Of a DNA stretch of 64,000 nt, positions 33,844 through 42,421 are shown in pieces. A program made the position numbers and the translations under genes. Location: the NCBI GenBank assembly GCA_963736685.1, contig CAVTPZ010000014.1:95933-159932 (forward strand), written 5' to 3'. Origin of the DNA: DASUPK01 sp963736685. GTDB lineage: Bacteria > Actinomycetota > Thermoleophilia > Solirubrobacterales > 70-9. A model generated the notes under the pieces. That model worked only from the letters and a program-made list of their open reading frames with translations, made no database searches and was not told the DNA's origin. Within the stretch, counting starts at the first letter, position 1. Every line of letters starts with the position of its first letter.

Positions 33844-34263
33844 CTAGGCCGCCTCGGCGTCCGGCGGCTCGAGCACGAAGAGCTCCACTGCGTAGTCCGG
33901 CTCCTGGCGATTGGCGCTCATGAAGGCCTTGACCTTGCGCTGCGTCAGCCCCTCGATCGACTCGACGAAGCGCTCCTGCATGCTGTCCTGCCAGATCAGC
34001 CGGGCCTGGCGGACCTCGTACCACTTGCCGGCCTCGAACAGCGTCCCCTCGCCGACCGTGTATCCCTCACCCAGGACCACCACGACGAGCTCGGGCTCCA
34101 GGTAGGTGCGGCAGTGGGTCGGGCCCTTGCCGTAGTACTCCTTGTAGAGGCCCACGATCGCGGTGGAGATCTCGGCACGCAGTGTGCCCTGGCCGTCGGA
34201 GATCGGCTCGCGCATCCTCGCGACGTCCTCGGCGTGAATCTCCTGACCTTCCATGGCCCACAT
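33844..34263 (-). CDS. DUF2294 family protein
   Basis: 139 residues: RAEISTAIVGLYKEYYGKGPTHCRTYLEPELVVVVLGEGYTVGEGTLFEAGKWYEVRQARLIWQDSMQERFVESIEGLTQRKVKAFMSANRQEPDYAVELFVLEP. The YKEYYGKGPT and NRQEPDYAVELFVL segments are characteristic of DUF2294, a small cytosolic family of unknown role that appears near sodium, arsenite and stress genes. Start could also be the Met at 34254. Its 5' end overlaps a divergent P-type ATPase remnant region. Confidence 0.85.
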   Translation of the reverse strand: MWAMEGQEIHAEDVARMREPISDGQGTLRAEISTAIVGLYKEYYGKGPTHCRTYLEPELVVVVLGEGYTVGEGTLFEAGKWYEVRQARLIWQDSMQERFVESIEGLTQRKVKAFMSANRQEPDYAVELFVLEPPDAEAA

Positions 34264-34390
34264 TCTCGGCCATCGCAGGCGGCCTGAGCTCCGTGCTGAC
34301 TACCGAATCCATGAAAGCGTCCGCATTCGATACCCCGACGGCGGTAGCGGCAGAGTGATCTCGGCCCCCTCCGCAAACCAGGTGTTGGAG

Positions 34391-34879
34391 CTCCCGAGCG
34401 GGTTCGTGCTTGTCACCGGCGACCAGCGGGCGGTCGGGGAGGCGGTCGGGGAGGCAGTGGGCGTCGATCAGGTCTTCACCGAGTGCTCGCCCGACGAGAA
34501 GACCGAAGTCGTGCGCCGAGCACGCGAGCGCTCCGACGGGGGCACTGTCGTCATGGTCGGTGACGGGGTCAACGATGCGCCGGCGCTCGCACTGGCCGAC
34601 GTCGGCATCGCGATGGGCGGCGTCGGGGCGACCGTCTCCTCGGAAACGGCGGATGCGGTGATCGCCGTTGACAACGTGGATCGTGTCGCGGATGCGATCC
34701 TGATCGGTCGGCGCTCGCTGACGATCGCGCGCCAGAGCGTGGTCGCCGGTCTCGGCCTGAGCTTCATCGCGATGGGATTCGCCGCCTTCGGCTACATCCC
34801 GCCGGTGGCGGGAGCGCTGCTTCAGGAGGGGATCGACGTGGCGGTCATCCTGAACGCCCTCCGGGCGCTCCGCGGCTAA
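34391..34879 (+). pseudogene. Heavy-metal P1B-type ATPase, C-terminal fragment
   Basis: About 160 residues from LPSGFVLVTGDQRAVGEAVG: DQVFTECSPDEKTEVVRRARE, VVMVGDGVNDAPALALADVGIAMGGVGATVSSETADAVI, and the last two membrane helices to NALRALRG. The hinge GDGVNDAPAL is intact. The A-domain TGE loop, the phosphorylation DKTG loop, the CPC membrane helix and the metal-binding domain are all absent. The 5' side is unrelated sequence, so this is a broken end of a former heavy-metal ATPase gene, unlikely to be functional. Confidence 0.82.
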
Positions 34880-35136
34880 GGCGCCCGTCCAGCTGGGCGC
34901 CTGCGAACGACGCTCGGTCACTCGACCACACGCAGAGTCGACGGGACGTCGGTCCGCCGGAGCAGGTTCTGGCGCGGCGGATCTCGAAGTTCGGGCGGGC
35001 GGCCCCCGGGGGACTAAGACACTTCTAATCAGGTGCTCATCGTGCCGTGAGACGCGGGTGGTTGGCTTGCCCGAGATGTCCTCCACTCCCATGGTCCTGG
35101 ACCGACCGATGCCACCCCCTGCCTAGGAGGCTTCAA

Positions 35137-35304
35137 GTGCACGGGCGACCGATCTGGGGGCTAAGCGCATGGACTGGATTCATCTGCGCGCTGTTCGGCT
35201 TCAGCTCGCTCGTGCACGGCGAGCTTTCGGTGGGCGTCCTGTTGATGTTGGGGGCGCTTCTCCTGTTCGGATGGGCGATTCTGTTGGACCGCGGCCAACA
35301 GTGA
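35137..35304 (+). CDS. Small two-TM membrane protein
   Basis: 55 residues from a GTG at 35137, with TAGGAGG upstream (8 bp): VHGRPIWGLSAWTGFICALFGFSSLVHGELSVGVLLMLGALLLFGWAILLDRGQQ. Two hydrophobic segments. The preceding in-frame part is Pro-rich and lacks a ribosome site, so the GTG start is better. No known family. Confidence 0.55.
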   Translation: MHGRPIWGLSAWTGFICALFGFSSLVHGELSVGVLLMLGALLLFGWAILLDRGQQ

Positions 35305-35368
35305 GGGCAGTGCCTTGAGTGGCCTTGGCCACACAGCAACCTCCACCCGAAGCTTCGGTTCGCTAGGC

Positions 35369-35485
35369 CTACCGGAGCGACTCGGTGTTTCTGAACCAGT
35401 GGAGCCCCACGCTGGTCCAGACGGCACCAAGGAGAAGGGCGCCAACGAGAACCACCGGCAGCACAATGATCTCGAGAGATTCCAT
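35369..35485 (-). CDS. Possible 38-residue single-TM protein
   Basis: MESLEIIVLPVVLVGALLLG then AVWTSVGLHWFRNTESLR: a clean transmembrane peptide with an amphipathic end, shorter than usual cut-offs. The stop is at 35369, followed by an inverted repeat CCGAAGCTTCGG (35347-35358) that might terminate it. No good ribosome site is visible, so the call is tentative. It opposes the neighbouring plus-strand genes. Confidence 0.35.
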   Translation of the reverse strand: MESLEIIVLPVVLVGALLLGAVWTSVGLHWFRNTESLR

Positions 35486-35603
35486 CGTGTATCCGACGAT
35501 GCAGGGAGGTCCTAAGAAGGAGATCAAGGAGGGCTCTCGGGCCTAAGTGCTTTCTAATTGCCGCCTTAGCCTGTCTTGGCCGATCGGGCCTAGGGTGACT
35601 CGA

Positions 35604-36860
35604 ATGGGCGGTATGCGGCGGCCTGGCTACGGTTCTGTCCTGAATGACCCACCGGATGCCGCAGACTCAGCGTCCGGCTCAGCCCCGCTGGCCGAAGTTG
35701 CGGCCCGCCGAGATCAGAGGCGACAAGCTGAGGCCGCCATACGGAGCCGGCGACGCCGGCGAATCTTGGCCGTGGCTGTCCTCGTCCTGCTGTCGCCGGC
35801 GATCTATTCCTATGCGACATGGATGCTGCGGCCGTCGAGCACGCCGTTCTTTGCGAACAGCGTGGAGTGGGTGAGGGCAGACGTCCCCTTCGGCAACCAG
35901 GTCGTCGACGAGATCGAGCACGTCTACTACAGCTGGAACGCCCCCTCGAAGGGCGGCCCCCAGCTGACCAGCCTGCCGCAGACCGGTGGAGCTGCTGGAC
36001 CGCAGGCGAGAGGGCGTGCCTGGCCCCCGCCGATCAAGCCGGTCTTCCGGCACCGGCTTCGCGGTGAAGGGGTCTGGAAGCCAACCGGGCCGCCGGTGCG
36101 CGGCGGGCCACCTGTGCTGGTGACGACCTTCCGGCCGGAGACCGACTACCCACGGAACGTCGCCTACCTCGCCTGGTTCGATCACACCCGCACCGACCTC
36201 GCCTACTACCCGGGCCGCTACGAGCCGCCGAGCGCCGCGGTGCGCGGTCCGGCAATGATCCCCGAGAGCCAGCGCCGACGGCTGCTCGCGACCTTCAACG
36301 CCGGCTTCATCTACCGAGACGTGAACAACGGCTCCACCGACAACGGGCGAATCAACGAGCCGCTGGCGCAGGGCAACGCCACGCTGCTCGGATACCGCAG
36401 CGGCAAGATCGCGATCAAGATCTGGCACGGCGGGCCGAATCCCGGGCCCGATGTCGCCTGGTCCCGTCAGAGCCTGCCGCCGATCGTCTGGCATCGGCGC
36501 CTCAATCCCAACCTGAACGACAGCTCACAGTGGGGCTTCACTGTCGGCAACGCCGTCCGCGTCTGGCGCACGGGCGTCGGCATCGATCGCCGTGGCAATC
36601 TGATCTTCGCGGCCGCAAACGACATGACCGTGACCTCGCTCGCCCTGATCCTCCAGCGCGCTGGTGCGGTCAACGCGATGCAGTTCGACATCAACGCCGA
36701 CTGGCACACGCTGATCACCTACACCCACCATCACGGCCTCCGCCCGACGCAGGTCGGGCCGTCGAACCAGCCCGACGGCCGCTACCTCAGCCCCGACGAC
36801 CGCGACTTCTTCGCCGTCTACAGGCGCCAGCCGGGCCCGGTCAGCGTCCCCTTCAATTAG
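35604..36860 (+). CDS. Phosphodiester glycosidase-like (NAGPA-type) surface protein
   Basis: 418 residues. A basic cytosolic N terminus and one anchor (RRILAVAVLVLLSPAIYSYATWML) are followed by an extracytoplasmic domain. Its second half has the NAGPA/DUF2233 pattern: LLATFNAGFIYRDVNNGSTDNGRI, WGFTVGNAVRVWRTGVGIDRRGNLIFAAANDMTVTSLALILQRAGAVNAMQFDINADWHTL. In this family the enzyme uncovers phosphodiester-linked sugars; the real substrate here is unknown, and catalytic residues were not checked by alignment. First of three surface-protein genes in a row. Confidence 0.72.
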   Translation: MGGMRRPGYGSVLNDPPDAADSASGSAPLAEVAARRDQRRQAEAAIRSRRRRRILAVAVLVLLSPAIYSYATWMLRPSSTPFFANSVEWVRADVPFGNQVVDEIEHVYYSWNAPSKGGPQLTSLPQTGGAAGPQARGRAWPPPIKPVFRHRLRGEGVWKPTGPPVRGGPPVLVTTFRPETDYPRNVAYLAWFDHTRTDLAYYPGRYEPPSAAVRGPAMIPESQRRRLLATFNAGFIYRDVNNGSTDNGRINEPLAQGNATLLGYRSGKIAIKIWHGGPNPGPDVAWSRQSLPPIVWHRRLNPNLNDSSQWGFTVGNAVRVWRTGVGIDRRGNLIFAAANDMTVTSLALILQRAGAVNAMQFDINADWHTLITYTHHHGLRPTQVGPSNQPDGRYLSPDDRDFFAVYRRQPGPVSVPFN

Positions 36861-36969
36861 GGCTCGAGCGCTGACGCCTCGAAGCGCAAAGGGCGTCGTG
36901 TCGAATACCGCGCACTGCTTCACCCGCTCCGTCAGATGACCTCCGCAGCAGCCCAACCTCCCCGATCGG

Positions 36970-38079
36970 TTGCGGCAGCGCCGCCGGCTCGAGCGTCGGC
37001 GCCGTTTTCGGCGGCGCCGCATAACCGCAGTTCTGACCGTGTTGGTCCCGATCGGCATATTCGTGGTCCTGCCCTCGATCGGCACCCACCCCGCAAAAGT
37101 TCCGGTTTCCGACAGCCGCGCTCTCACACGTCCAAGGTCCAACCCATCGGTCCTGCCGGGCGACGTCCTGATCGCCGATCGCGGTAACAACCGGTTACTC
37201 GAGCTGGATCCCACGGGCCATGTTGTCTGGCAGTTCCCTCGACCCGGTGATCTGCGTCCCGGCCAGACGTTCAAGTCCCCTGACGACGCCTTCTTCGATT
37301 CCAGTGGACGGTTCGTGGTCGCCACCCAGGAGGACGACTTCGTGATCAGCGTCATCGATGTTCGCCGCCACAGAATCGTCTACCGCTACGGGCGTCCGGG
37401 AGTTCCCGGGGCGACCGCGAACCGGCTCGACAATCCCGACGACGCGATCCCGATCGGGGGCGGCACGATCCTCAGCGCCGACATCAAGAACTGCCGCTTG
37501 ATTGTTCTCCACCCGCCCTCCCATGCTCCGCTGCGCCAGCTCGGATCGACCGGGTCGTGCCTCCATGACCCGCCGCTGTCCTTCGCCAGCCCGAACGGAG
37601 CCTTTCCAACTTCCGACGGCGGGACGGTCGTCACCGAAATCAGCGGAAACTGGATCGACCTGCTCGCACCCTCCGGGAAGCTGATCAGCGCCGCTCACCC
37701 ACCGGGCTTTAGCTACCCCTCGGACACGAACGAGGTCAAGCCTGGTCTCTTTCTGAGCGCCGACTACGTCCATCCGGGCGCCATCGAAATGTTCGATCTC
37801 CATGGCCGCCTGAAGTGGCGATATGCCCCCAAGGGCAGACACGCACTCGATAAACCCTCGCTCGCCGTGCCGCTCCCGAACGGGGACATCCTTGCCAACG
37901 ACGATGACAACAACCGGGTCATCGTGGTCAACCCGCGGACCAAACGGATCGTCTGGCAATACGGCCACACAGGTCGATCCGGTCGGGGCCCGGGATATCT
38001 ACGTGATCCCGATGGCCTTGATCTGGCCCCGCCCTATTCGCTACTGCGACGATTCCCCAGCGCACGACCGCCGGGTTGA
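36970..38079 (+). CDS. Membrane-anchored beta-propeller (NHL/PQQ-like)
   Basis: 369 residues starting at a TTG (36970). A strongly basic leader RQRRRLERRRRFRRRRI is followed by one anchor helix. The propeller has repeats such as GDVLIADRGNNRLLELDPTGHVVWQFPRPGDL, GTILSADIKNCRLIVL, GTVVTEISGNWIDLLAPSGKLI and NGDILANDDDNNRVIVVNPRTKRIVWQYGHTG. The repeat resembles NHL and PQQ-like propellers used as binding scaffolds; there is no visible enzymatic signature. 109 bp separate it from the phosphodiester-glycosidase-like gene. Confidence 0.78.
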   Translation: MRQRRRLERRRRFRRRRITAVLTVLVPIGIFVVLPSIGTHPAKVPVSDSRALTRPRSNPSVLPGDVLIADRGNNRLLELDPTGHVVWQFPRPGDLRPGQTFKSPDDAFFDSSGRFVVATQEDDFVISVIDVRRHRIVYRYGRPGVPGATANRLDNPDDAIPIGGGTILSADIKNCRLIVLHPPSHAPLRQLGSTGSCLHDPPLSFASPNGAFPTSDGGTVVTEISGNWIDLLAPSGKLISAAHPPGFSYPSDTNEVKPGLFLSADYVHPGAIEMFDLHGRLKWRYAPKGRHALDKPSLAVPLPNGDILANDDDNNRVIVVNPRTKRIVWQYGHTGRSGRGPGYLRDPDGLDLAPPYSLLRRFPSARPPG

Positions 38080-38184
38080 TCCCCAGCGGCGCCTTTCTTG
38101 TGGTCTTTCAAGGCGCTGGATTCGCCGCGACATTGAGCACGAGGAAGAGGAGGTGAACGCATCCAGTCCCGGAGGGCACCTCAT

Positions 38185-39210
38185 CTGAAGCGGAGAATTG
38201 CGGCGACAGTCGTGATTCTTGCGCTGCTCGGCGGCGGCTTTGCGATCGCGACGCTCGGCACGGGAAGCTCGGGGCGCGCTCCGGTGCGGGCGCAGGATGG
38301 CGCACCTACCCAGCCCGCGGTTGCAGCGGCCCCTGCCAGTCCCCCTCGCGCCCCTTTTGCGGTTGGCCTGCGCGTCCTACCCCTCATTGACCACTCGCGC
38401 CATATTGGGCTGCCGAGCGGCGCCAGCTCACCGCGGAGACTCGTGACCTATGTCCGGTATCCGGCGCTCGGTCCGGCATCGGCGAAGGAGCGGCGTAATG
38501 CGCCTCCCCAACGCGCTGCCGAGCCCTTCCCGCTGGTGGTCTTCGGCCACGGCTTCACGCTGACGCCGGCGCCCTACTCCAAGCTGCTGGAGGCTTGGGC
38601 GCGTGCTGGCTACGTCGTGGCCGCGCCGCGCTTCCCACTCGAGAACGCAAAGGCGCCAGGAGGGCCAGACGAGTCTGACCTCATAAACCAGCCTGCCGAC
38701 ATGAGCTTCGTCATCTCGAAGTTGCTCTCCGCAAGCAGCAGGCAGGGGAGCCAACTCCAGGGCCTGATCGATCCGCAGAGGATCGCGGTATCCGGCCACT
38801 CCGACGGCGGCGAGACGGCGCTCGCCGTCGCCTATGACCGCGCGTTTCGCGATCCGCGGGTGGGAGCCGCGGCGATCCTCTCGGGGGCAAGGATCCCGGG
38901 CGGCACCGGGTTCAGCTTTCCTCCGGACACCCCACCCCTCCTCGCCACACAGGGCACCGCCGACACGATCAACCCTCCGAGATTCACGCGGAGCTTCTAC
39001 GACGCAGCTTCGCCGCCGAAGTATCTCCTCACCCTTTTCGGCGCGTCACACTTGTCGCCCTACACAGACGAGCGGCCTCAGCTTTCCATCGTCGAGCGCG
39101 TGACGATCGCATTCTTCGACCGCTATCTGAAGCAGAAGGCCGGGCCCGTGAGCCGCCTGGTCCGTCCGGGAACCGTTCGCGGGATCGCCTCCCTCGCGGC
39201 GCAGCCCTAA
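38185..39210 (+). CDS. Secreted alpha/beta hydrolase
   Basis: Export signal plus an alpha/beta-hydrolase domain: FPLVVFGHGFTLTPAPYSKLLEAWARAGYVVAAPRFPLENA, nucleophile elbow AVSGHSDGGETAL, Asp in LATQGTADTINP and His in FGASHLSPYTDE. It is a dienelactone-hydrolase/acylhydrolase-like enzyme with unknown ester substrate. The start is unusual: the only good ribosome site (GGAGG, 9 bp) precedes a CTG at 38185, giving KRRIAATVVILALLGGG, a full signal peptide. A GTG at 38212 would leave the signal peptide without its basic N-region. Confidence 0.8.
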   Translation: MKRRIAATVVILALLGGGFAIATLGTGSSGRAPVRAQDGAPTQPAVAAAPASPPRAPFAVGLRVLPLIDHSRHIGLPSGASSPRRLVTYVRYPALGPASAKERRNAPPQRAAEPFPLVVFGHGFTLTPAPYSKLLEAWARAGYVVAAPRFPLENAKAPGGPDESDLINQPADMSFVISKLLSASSRQGSQLQGLIDPQRIAVSGHSDGGETALAVAYDRAFRDPRVGAAAILSGARIPGGTGFSFPPDTPPLLATQGTADTINPPRFTRSFYDAASPPKYLLTLFGASHLSPYTDERPQLSIVERVTIAFFDRYLKQKAGPVSRLVRPGTVRGIASLAAQP

Positions 39211-39351
39211 CTCCCGTGGCGAAGCGTCGGGTGAACGCCTTGACGACCTCTCACCTGCTTCTGCGACACCCCCGCGGTATCTCGCGAAGACCGCTGGGCT
39301 TTGGTTCGAAAACCAACCCGTCAAGTTCGTGCCCCTGCGCTACGGAACGCG

Positions 39352-39957
39352 CTACGCGCCAGGAGTTGGATCCGTGGCGACGCTCGGCCCTGGGCGGATC
39401 GGCGCGCGGGCCGGCGTCCGTGTTCGGCGCCCGTAGCGAAGGATGAGTAGTGCCAGGATCGGCACAGCGCTGCACGCGACCATGATCGTGAACCAGAGGC
39501 TTGCCCCGTCGGTTCCCGAACCGAGTGAGTGCAGCACGGCCAGAACGTAGACGACGACGGTGGCCTGGTGGATGCGCCTCCAACGACGAGCTCCTATGCG
39601 GCGTCGAACATAGAAGGTGGGTCCCAGCAAGAGCGCCAGATATCCGGCGAGGATGCCAAGCCCGGTCCACGCCGGCCGATAGCCCAGGGTGAACGGAATC
39701 GTGATCCCGGTAACGCCCGGGTTGAGAAAGCTGTCGCCGAGAAGCAGTGCACCATGCGCGCCAATTGCCGCCAGACCGGCGAGGGCAATCTGCTGGTGGA
39801 CCTTCAGCACCTTTCGCTTCAGCCCGGGGGGCCATGAGAAGCGAGAGGCCAGGACGAGCCCGAGGATTACAGCGCTCGCGATCAACACAAAGGCGACGAT
39901 CCCGGCGGAGCGAGACGCAAGCCACCAGGGATAGTTGGCTGGATTCGGCTCAGTCAC
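39352..39957 (-). CDS. Ferric-reductase-like (b-type heme) membrane protein
   Basis: 201 residues from a GTG at 39957. About five transmembrane helices; two carry paired histidines 13 residues apart (KVHQQIALAGLAAIGAHGAL and RRIHQATVVVYVLAVLHSLG), the layout of bis-heme ferric-reductase-like/YedZ-like membrane domains. No FAD/NADPH domain is attached, so electrons would come from a separate partner. It is the last gene of a six- or seven-gene minus-strand operon with ApbE and a ferredoxin. Overlaps the upstream gene by 8 bp. Confidence 0.85.
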   Translation of the reverse strand: MTEPNPANYPWWLASRSAGIVAFVLIASAVILGLVLASRFSWPPGLKRKVLKVHQQIALAGLAAIGAHGALLLGDSFLNPGVTGITIPFTLGYRPAWTGLGILAGYLALLLGPTFYVRRRIGARRWRRIHQATVVVYVLAVLHSLGSGTDGASLWFTIMVACSAVPILALLILRYGRRTRTPARAPIRPGPSVATDPTPGA

Positions 39958-40180
39958 CTCTGCCTCCCTCCCCTTCAGGCTCCTGCTGGCTCGCGGGTGG
40001 GGCGGAATTGATCGGGGCAGCAGTCTGCGGGCCACCCACGGAGACCCGGGTCGGCCCGCTGAACACGGTGTAGGCGGCGAGGGCGGCGAGGGCGAAAACG
40101 ACCAACACGGCCGCGATCCGCACGCTCAGGCTGGGACCTTCGGAGCTGGCCACCGGTGGGCTGGAAGACTGCGCGCTCAT
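39950..40180 (-). CDS. Single-TM small protein of the redox operon
   Basis: 76 residues: a Ser/Pro-rich cytosolic N terminus, one anchor helix (VRIAAVLVVFALAALAAYTVF), then a Pro/Gln/Gly-rich extracytoplasmic tail. No FMN-attachment motif such as SGAT is visible. Overlaps both neighbours by 4 and 8 bp, so it is translationally coupled. Function unknown, perhaps a scaffold for the reductase-like protein. Confidence 0.65.
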   Translation of the reverse strand: MSAQSSSPPVASSEGPSLSVRIAAVLVVFALAALAAYTVFSGPTRVSVGGPQTAAPINSAPPASQQEPEGEGGRGD

Positions 40181-40494
40181 GGCGGAACAGGAGAGGTGCG
40201 GCTGACGACTTGGGTCGCCTGCTGGGCTTTCGAGCCCTTGGCGAGGGGTTGATTGCTGGACTGCACCACCGGACCTGGGCCGAGCGCTGGGTCCCGGCCA
40301 TTGCGAACCTGAATCGCCAGCAATGTCAGCACGATGAAGAACAGCCCCAGACCCGCCGTGATCACCGCGAGGGGGCTCGGCAGCGGACGCCGTTGCGGAC
40401 GAGGCGTCTGAGGCGCTTGCGCCCCCAGTTGCCCATTGGTCGGCGCGGCCGGGCGAGCGGTGGGGGGCTCCGGGGTCGTGGATGGCTCGGGCAT
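40177..40494 (-). CDS. Single-TM Pro-rich protein of the redox operon
   Basis: 105 residues: a ~45-residue Pro/Ala-rich cytosolic region, a single anchor (PLAVITAGLGLFFIVLTLLAIQV), then a short extracytoplasmic tail (NGRDPALGPGPVVQSSNQPLA). Its layout mirrors the next gene, so the two are probably an old duplication. No catalytic motif. Seven bases after the lipoprotein gene; ATGA-type overlap with its downstream partner. Confidence 0.65.
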   Translation of the reverse strand: MPEPSTTPEPPTARPAAPTNGQLGAQAPQTPRPQRRPLPSPLAVITAGLGLFFIVLTLLAIQVRNGRDPALGPGPVVQSSNQPLAKGSKAQQATQVVSRTSPVPP

Positions 40495-40500
40495 CTGTCC

Positions 40501-41070
40501 TTATTCCTCTCCGCAGACCCTGAAGCCATAGCCGCGAGCGAATGCCGTTACCGACCGGCTCAGGTCATCGAGCTGGCCTTGAAGTGCCTGGAGTCGTGCG
40601 ATGTCGAGCGAGGGAAGCGCATTGCGGATCTCCCCACGCAGGGCGAGCTGCCGGTTGATGACGTCAAAGACATTGGCGCGAAGCAGTTGGCTCTCGCCCG
40701 GAGGGGGCGGAACGGTCTGTATTCGCCGAAGCTCGGCCTCTCCCGAGGTGATGGTGTCGTCGTAGGCCTTGCTCGCCTCCTGCAGGTCCGTCGAGCCCGC
40801 CACGCGCTCTCGAGCGGAGCTGCGCTCCGGGTCGAGATTGCTGCAGATGCGATCCACACGCGCGATGTACGCGCGCCGCGCTGGATCCGTGACCTTTGCA
40901 ATAGCCACCGGCCTTGGACTGGAGACTTGGGTGGACTGCGTCGTTGGCGTGACGGCGACGGTCTGGCCTCCCTCGCTCTCCGCGCGCCGGCTGTCGCCGC
41001 CGCAGCCGGCGAGGATGGCAAGCGCCAGTGATCCGGCGGCGGTGATCATCACTGTCCGGGCCGGAAACAC
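40501..41070 (-). CDS. Helical lipoprotein of the redox operon
   Basis: 189 residues. Signal with lipobox LAILAGCGGD, a Ser/Thr-rich linker, then a predominantly helical domain beginning RRAYIARVDRICSNLDPER and ending AFARGYGFRVCGEE. The two Cys may form a disulfide. Such lipoproteins are frequent in Solirubrobacterales genomes, but their role is unknown. Six bases downstream of the ferredoxin gene; part of the same operon. Confidence 0.72.
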   Translation of the reverse strand: MFPARTVMITAAGSLALAILAGCGGDSRRAESEGGQTVAVTPTTQSTQVSSPRPVAIAKVTDPARRAYIARVDRICSNLDPERSSARERVAGSTDLQEASKAYDDTITSGEAELRRIQTVPPPPGESQLLRANVFDVINRQLALRGEIRNALPSLDIARLQALQGQLDDLSRSVTAFARGYGFRVCGEE

Positions 41071-41076
41071 GAACGC

Positions 41077-41283
41077 CTAGGGGTAGACCTGGTCGCCGGT
41101 CTCGTCGTCGATCACGGAGATCGCCGTCGAGGGGCATGCCTCGGCCGCTTTCATGATCAGATCCTCTGGACCGGCACCGATCACATGCGCGGTTTCGTTC
41201 AGGGCGAACACATTCGGGGCGAGGTCAACGCAATCACCATGGGCGGCGCAGGCGTTCTCGTCGATCTGCGGTACATACGTCAT
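41077..41283 (-). CDS. Small 3Fe-4S-type ferredoxin
   Basis: 68 residues: CAAHGDC (Cys12, Cys18) and EACPSTAI (Cys50-Pro51). Three Cys, with the fourth ligand position taken by His15, is the arrangement of actinobacterial [3Fe-4S] ferredoxins that serve P450s and oxygenases. No cytochrome P450 is nearby. Its neighbours are a b-type membrane reductase-like protein and ApbE, so electron delivery to the membrane is the likely job. Cytosolic. Confidence 0.88.
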   Translation of the reverse strand: MTYVPQIDENACAAHGDCVDLAPNVFALNETAHVIGAGPEDLIMKAAEACPSTAISVIDDETGDQVYP

Positions 41284-41431
41284 CTCTCACTCACCCCTCT
41301 TGGTTAGTGACGGAGAGTCCGCCATGTCCGCCGAATCTAGGGTCGGTTCCGCCCCGTCACATCGGTGGCCACCCGGGGCATGCACTCGGTAGTTGCCCGC
41401 ATGCCCGCATGCTGTAGGCACGGGAGAACTG

Positions 41432-42394
41432 TCAGCGAGGCGCGATCCGTACGCGTGGAGGATCGCGCAGCGGGCCGATGCGCTGGACGCTGCCGTCGTC
41501 CCGGACGACTAGACCGCCGTGCTCGCCGAGGACCGCGGCTGCGCCGTCGGGGCCGCTGAGCAGCGCAGCCTTGGCGAGCACGTCTGCCTCGAGCGCGGTC
41601 GGCGCACGCGCGGCCGCGCAGATCAGGCCTGTCCAGGCGGGCCGGCCGCTGGCCGGATCGATCAGATGGTGCGCGTGCGTGCCGTCGGGAAGCCTCCACA
41701 GACGCGCGTCCAGGCCGGATGTCGCGATTGCACCACGCTCGAACGCGAATGACTCGGCGGCAGCGCCACTCAGCGGATGGCGGATCTGGAGCTCGATCGG
41801 CGCGCTCTCAGGGAGCTTGCCGCCAACCAGCACATCTCCGCCGCAATCGATGACGTAGCGCGCGTAGCCCGCCAGCTGCCGGCCGACCAGGTCGGCCGCC
41901 AGGCCTTTGCCGATGCCGCCGCTATCCAGCTTCACCGACGGGGGCCGCCTGATCGCGCCCTCCTCCTCGAGCACTCGGATTAGGCGCCATGCCGGATCGG
42001 GAGCTGGACCGGCCGGGCGCCGAGACGGGGCGGTGGCCAGGGCGGAATCGAGCGGCTCCGAGGCGACGCCGCTGCGTGACTCCACATAACCCGCAGCCTC
42101 GAGGTGAGGCAGGAGCGTCGGATCCACAAGGCCGCCCGTGCGCTCGGCGGCCCACAGCCCGGCCGAAACGGCGGCGCGAAGCAGGGGGGAAGCTGGAACC
42201 ACCTCGCGGGGATCGCGGTTGAGTCGAGAGAGCTCGCTGTCGTGCCTGAAACGAGACAGGTCGTGATCGAATTCGGTCAATTGGGCTTCGACGGTTTCCG
42301 CCATGACAGCGGGCTCCGGCTGGCCGTCTTCGATTCGAGCTCCGATCAGAACGCGGATCTCGGTCCCCATCGTGTGGAAGCGCCGTTCGAACAA
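41432..42394 (-). CDS. apbE: FAD:protein FMN transferase (ApbE)
   Basis: 320 residues. ApbE landmarks: MGTEIRVLIGA at the start, DHDLSRFRHDSELSRLNRDP, VDPTLLPHLEAAGY, SVKLDSGGIGKGLAADLV, YVIDCGGDVLVGGK, AIATSGLDARLW, HHLIDPASGRPA and EADVLAKAALLSG. It attaches FMN covalently to a Thr/Ser of target proteins, using FAD as donor and Mg. I see no signal peptide. The target is not obvious: no [ST]GA[TS]-type flavinylation motif appears in the neighbouring small proteins. Linked to ferredoxin and heme-membrane genes downstream. Confidence 0.92.
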   Translation of the reverse strand: MFERRFHTMGTEIRVLIGARIEDGQPEPAVMAETVEAQLTEFDHDLSRFRHDSELSRLNRDPREVVPASPLLRAAVSAGLWAAERTGGLVDPTLLPHLEAAGYVESRSGVASEPLDSALATAPSRRPAGPAPDPAWRLIRVLEEEGAIRRPPSVKLDSGGIGKGLAADLVGRQLAGYARYVIDCGGDVLVGGKLPESAPIELQIRHPLSGAAAESFAFERGAIATSGLDARLWRLPDGTHAHHLIDPASGRPAWTGLICAAARAPTALEADVLAKAALLSGPDGAAAVLGEHGGLVVRDDGSVQRIGPLRDPPRVRIAPR

Positions 42395-42421
42395 CCCGCG
42401 GATCTTGACGCCTGGCGCGGA

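Noticed and set aside
34880..35136. CTAAGACACTTCTAAT (about 35015) and CTAAGTGCTTTCTAAT (about 35543) considered as paired regulatory elements
   Set aside because: Two similar 16-bp strings, but without a consistent position relative to starts; could be promoter parts, yet too weak to call.
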